64,000 bases of DNA, from the NCBI RefSeq assembly GCF_008974285.1, contig NZ_BKZV01000004.1:542752-606751 (forward strand). Direction: 5' to 3'. This DNA comes from Thermogemmatispora aurantia (GTDB lineage: Bacteria > Chloroflexota > Ktedonobacteria > Ktedonobacterales > Ktedonobacteraceae). Under the pieces are notes generated by a model. The model worked only from the letters and a program-made list of their open reading frames with translations. It was not told where the DNA came from and searched no databases. The position numbers were made by a program, and so were the translations under genes. Each line of letters starts with the position of its first letter. Position 1 is the first letter of the stretch. Positions 60,869 to 64,000 of the stretch are shown here, one piece after another.

Positions 60869-62419
60869 ATGGAAGGCGCAAGAAGGAAGACTGAGGACAA
60901 AGCGCTGTTGGGCATTGATTTGGGTACCAGTGCAGTGAAAGCGCTGGTTCTGGAGGCAGCGAGCGGGCGACGGCTGGGCGAGGGGCGCGCTGAGTATCCT
61001 TTGCTTACACGTCGGCCTGGATGGGCCGAGGGCGATCCTGAAGAGTGGTGGCGGCAGACAGTGGTGGCGGTGCGTATGGCCTTGGATCTCGTGGAACCAG
61101 GGCAGGTAGCGGCGATCGGGGTCAGCGGGCAGATGCATGGCGTGGTTCCTGTCGATGCAACAGGGAACCCTGTGCGCGCTGCCCTGCTCTGGCCTGATCA
61201 ACGAGCTATCGACCAACTGGCGCGTTTTGAACAATTGCCTGTGCAGTTGCAGGAGCAACTGGCGAATCCCTTCGCCCCTGGTATGGCCGGTCCGCTGCTT
61301 TGCTGGCTCGCTCAGAAGGAACCCGAGGCGTTTGCACACATGCGGTGGGCCCTTCAGCCCAAAGACTGGCTCCGCTGGCGTTTGACTGGGGAAGTGGCCA
61401 CCGAGGCCAGCGATGCCTCGGCGACGCTGCTCTATGATGTGCAGCGAGATCAGTGGGCGACGGCGGTCATGGAGGCCCTGGGGTTGCCAAGGGAGTTGTT
61501 TGCGCCCTTGCTCCCTGCGGGGGCGCCGGCGGGATATCTGCAGGAGTCAGCGGCCAGAGAGCTGGGACTGAGGCCGGGCCTGCCAGTGGCGACGGGAGCA
61601 GCCGATGTGGCAGCCTCGCTGCTGGGGGCTGGCGTGCTGGCGCCTGGCTCGCTCTTGTTCTCGCTGGGTTCGGGAGCGCAGTTTGTGCTCCTCTGCCAGG
61701 AGCCGCAACCTGATCCCCAGCGGAGAATCCATCTCTATCGGGCTGCAGACGGGAGGCATTGGTATCGGATGGCAGCGGTGCAGAATGCCGGGCTGGCTCT
61801 GGACTGGGTGCGTCGGGCCTTGCAGGCCAATTGGACCGAGCTGTATGCCAGCAGCGAGGCGGAGGTTGCCGTCCAGGAACCGCTGTTCTTCCTGCCCTGT
61901 CTGACGCCAGAGCGACCGTATCATCCGAGACCACAGGCTGCCGGCTGGCTCCATCTACGTCTCGGGCATGAGCGCCGCCACCTGCTCCACGCCGCTCTGG
62001 AAGGGGTGGCCTTTGGAATGCGTCTGGCCCTGGAGGCGCTCTCTGAGGGAGAGGAGGGTGGTCAGCTTCTTGTCGTCGGTGGAGGGAGCTTGCACCCTGG
62101 CTGGCGGCAGATGCTGGCGGATATCCTGGGACGGGAGCTTTGGGCTGTCGCTGAGAAGGACACGGCGGTGCGAGGGGCTGCACTCCTGGCCGGACTCGCT
62201 GCAGGTTATTGGAAGGATGCCGCTGCTCTGGAAGCACGGCGCCCACCGGTTCTGTCTGTGACGGCTCCTGGCGCTCGACGAGCTGTCTATCAAGAGCGCT
62301 ACCAGCGCTATCGCGAGCTGTTGCTCTCACCTGCGGCTGCCGTGCTGGAGGAGCGCGAGGCAGGGGGTACAAGGCTCCGTGAAAGCAGGGGAAGGGTTGG
62401 CCAGTTGGAGCCAGAGTGA
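60869..62419 (+). CDS. xylB: FGGY carbohydrate kinase (xylulokinase-like)
   Basis: The 516-residue protein has ALLGIDLGTSAVKALVLE (phosphate 1, about 12-29), GVSGQMHGVVPVD near 93, LLWPDQRAIDQL, AADVAASLLGAGV and the C-terminal GGGSLHPGWRQMLADILGRE loop, all typical of XylB. It phosphorylates D-xylulose or a related ketose with ATP. Together with the importer and epimerase it completes an uptake, epimerise, phosphorylate pathway under the ROK repressor. The ribosome binding site is weak, but the gene is closely spaced to its neighbour. Confidence 0.85.
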   Translation: MEGARRKTEDKALLGIDLGTSAVKALVLEAASGRRLGEGRAEYPLLTRRPGWAEGDPEEWWRQTVVAVRMALDLVEPGQVAAIGVSGQMHGVVPVDATGNPVRAALLWPDQRAIDQLARFEQLPVQLQEQLANPFAPGMAGPLLCWLAQKEPEAFAHMRWALQPKDWLRWRLTGEVATEASDASATLLYDVQRDQWATAVMEALGLPRELFAPLLPAGAPAGYLQESAARELGLRPGLPVATGAADVAASLLGAGVLAPGSLLFSLGSGAQFVLLCQEPQPDPQRRIHLYRAADGRHWYRMAAVQNAGLALDWVRRALQANWTELYASSEAEVAVQEPLFFLPCLTPERPYHPRPQAAGWLHLRLGHERRHLLHAALEGVAFGMRLALEALSEGEEGGQLLVVGGGSLHPGWRQMLADILGRELWAVAEKDTAVRGAALLAGLAAGYWKDAAALEARRPPVLSVTAPGARRAVYQERYQRYRELLLSPAAAVLEEREAGGTRLRESRGRVGQLEPE

Positions 62420-62549
62420 TTTCGGGCTAGCGAGTAGATAGCCAGGCAATCCGCCCGCTCAGTACTATGCTCATCTCAAGTCGCCTCGCGGCTGCCCACC
62501 AAGAGCCACTCGGGCTGAGGGCCTCCCCAGCGTAAACGTCACTGGAAGC

Positions 62550-62960
62550 GGCGTACGGAGAAAGAGGCCATAGCCGTATGAATAGATCTTCTGTGTGGAC
62601 TCAGCTATCGGCAACAACAGGGTCAGTGAGCAGATAATCGAGAGAAGGCTCCAAGAGGTCGCTGTGGTTGAGCTGATAGCAGCACTGCTTGCCAGAAGGG
62701 GCCGGGCTTGGAGGGGGCTGACCGCTGGGCCTTCCTCCTCGGGCAGCTCTGAGGGCAGCTCAAGCATGCCTCTGGCTCTGGGAGGCTAATGCTGAGGTGC
62801 GCTCCTGCAAAATCGATCAAGCGGCCGTTGGCGATGAAGCAGGCCGCTGATGATGACAACCCCGCGTCGCTTTAACAGTCTGGCTGTGATCAACAGGGCT
62901 GCCAGCCGCTTCAGCCAGCTCCAGCACCATGACGGAGCCGTCTGCCACAGCGTGCCCCAT
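62550..62960 (-). pseudogene. Decayed second copy of the vWA-domain gene
   Basis: The minus strand encodes LLITARLLKRRGVVIISGLL then HRQRPLDRFCRSAPQH, a stop, RARGMLELPSELPEEEG in a shifted context, and DNA corresponding to the CCYQLNH tail. These match the vWA gene at 9224-10003 (ALITARLFKRRGVVIISGLI) with frame breaks and a partial C-terminus. Confidence 0.65.
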
Positions 62961-63955
62961 GCCTTCTCTCTGCCTCTCTTGTACGAGAGGATAGGCTGTG
63001 CCGCAGCTGAGATCAGCGGTAGCTTCATCATCTGTTGCATATGATTCCTCTTTGCCTGAGATGGTAATGGATATCCAGAGAAGGGATAGCTGAGAAAGGC
63101 GAGCGACAGACGGCCAGTCATCCAATCGAGCTATTCAGGCTAGACCAAGAAAAAGGCAACCAGGCAGCAGTGTGGAAGATCCAGGAAAAAGAGTCCGTAA
63201 GAAGAGTACCGGTATATTGTGTTAAATGGGCTTTGTAGTACTCTTGCCAGAGCTGTAAGCAACAGTGCGCAGTCACGCACCTTCGGTTAGCAGGCCGCTC
63301 TCTTCCGGTGAAGGTGGAGAGAAAGATGAGTCAGCTTTTCTACGGGCAAAGAGAGGAATAAGTACCCTCCTGAGAGAAGGGCGGAAAAGCTTTGCTGCGG
63401 CACACTGGTGAGAAGCAAATCCTTTCCTCATGCTCCGGACACCTGTCCTTAGACCTCCCGTTGCGAGTGCGAGGCAGGAGGAAACTGCGCTTACTGGCGC
63501 CAGGCATGGGCTTCTCAGCAGCGTGCCTTGTCCCCACAACAGAGAAAGGGTGCTTTTTCTTCAGGAGAGACTCTTGCTGGACTGCCAGAGTCAGCCTCCA
63601 TCGCTGCGATCCATTCCTCCTCTGTTTGGCTTGACACTCTTATGAGAGAAACGACACCTCTGTGAAGGATGTTCCTCCTGCTCATATCCCCCACTAGGGG
63701 ATATGAGCAGGAGGAAGTATAGTCGCTGGGATAGAGAACTGTCAAGTGGCGCACGGTCACCTTCTGCTGGAGGCCCCTCGCCCCCGTTAGGAAAGCCATT
63801 ACCAGGCTGGAGGAGATGTTTCTCCTCGTCGCCTCACGAAAAGAGGAGAGGATGGTGGTCAACACCAGCGAGCTACGGGCGTCCTTGATAGGCGAGCTAG
63901 TCGTGGTGGCAAAGGGAGGCCCGTCGCAGCAGCGGTCTCAGTTCATGAGGGGCTC
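62961..63955. other. Region without supported gene, containing a long palindrome
   Basis: Chance open frames only; none resembles a family. The notable feature is the perfect inverted repeat at 63672-63716. Confidence 0.4.
63672..63716. repeat. Perfect 20-bp inverted repeat
   Basis: TTCCTCCTGCTCATATCCCC and its exact complement are separated by 5 bases (CACTA). It has no U-run but could act as a bidirectional hairpin or a protein-binding dyad. Confidence 0.85.
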
Positions 63956-63985
63956 TTGACATGGCCTCGCCTCGCGGGCTATACT
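63956..63985 (+). promoter_or_regulatory. Promoter at the window's right end
   Basis: TTGACA (63956), 18 bp, TATACT (63980), reading rightward toward a gene outside the window. Confidence 0.6.
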
Positions 63986-64000
63986 TCCTCATGGAGATAA

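Overview
The window is high-GC bacterial DNA with long intergenic relics. Phosphonate-catabolism genes, Tn3 and IS debris, TPR/NB-ARC-type fragments, sugar ABC genes and very long CRISPR arrays suggest a Chloroflexota genome of the Ktedonobacteria type (Thermogemmatispora-like). That placement is inferred from protein style; no rRNA is present.

Layout. Positions 1-2868 hold a phosphonate operon (phnX end, pbfA-like, FAD oxidoreductase). Positions 2.9-9.1 kb carry a truncated HD-domain gene, two membrane proteins (one frameshifted) and a MarR/DUF6069/flavin-oxidoreductase operon. Positions 9.2-22.9 kb are eroded: a vWA gene, a small CRISPR array, a type ISP restriction-modification remnant, a dead Tn3 transposase beside an intact tyrosine recombinase, an MFS exporter, a TetR/NmrA divergent pair, and relics of TPR, transposase, PstA-like and HTH genes.

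The centre of interest is an integrative element of about 29.6 kb (23146-52745) inserted at the 3' end of a tRNA-Asp gene. A 15-bp exact repeat of the tRNA end occurs at both ends (20 of 21 bp match over a longer stretch), and the original tRNA terminator now lies beyond the right end. The element encodes a large serine recombinase, a minus-strand operon (DnaN-like clamp, cytosine methyltransferase, DnaC-like loader, replication initiator with a candidate internal origin, HNH nuclease, exonuclease-like, lysozyme-like, membrane and zinc-finger proteins) divergent from a GntR/UTRA regulator, and most of the CRISPR content. The recombinase frame runs through the attachment core. In a circular form it would continue in frame into a 108-residue tail carrying an HTH domain, which is now stranded 29 kb away, so integration would swap the recombinase C-terminus.

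CRISPR content: five real arrays (5, 6, 21, 22 and 19 repeats; 68 spacers) plus several one-repeat leader copies, ten leader copies in all, and no cas gene anywhere in the window. In five consecutive modules the leader is divergent from a gene or remnant for a small coiled-coil protein, with shared inverted-repeat boxes between them.

The right flank (52.7-64 kb) has debris, then a ROK repressor divergent from a sugar ABC importer, ketose 3-epimerase and FGGY kinase operon, and ends with a decayed second copy of the vWA gene.
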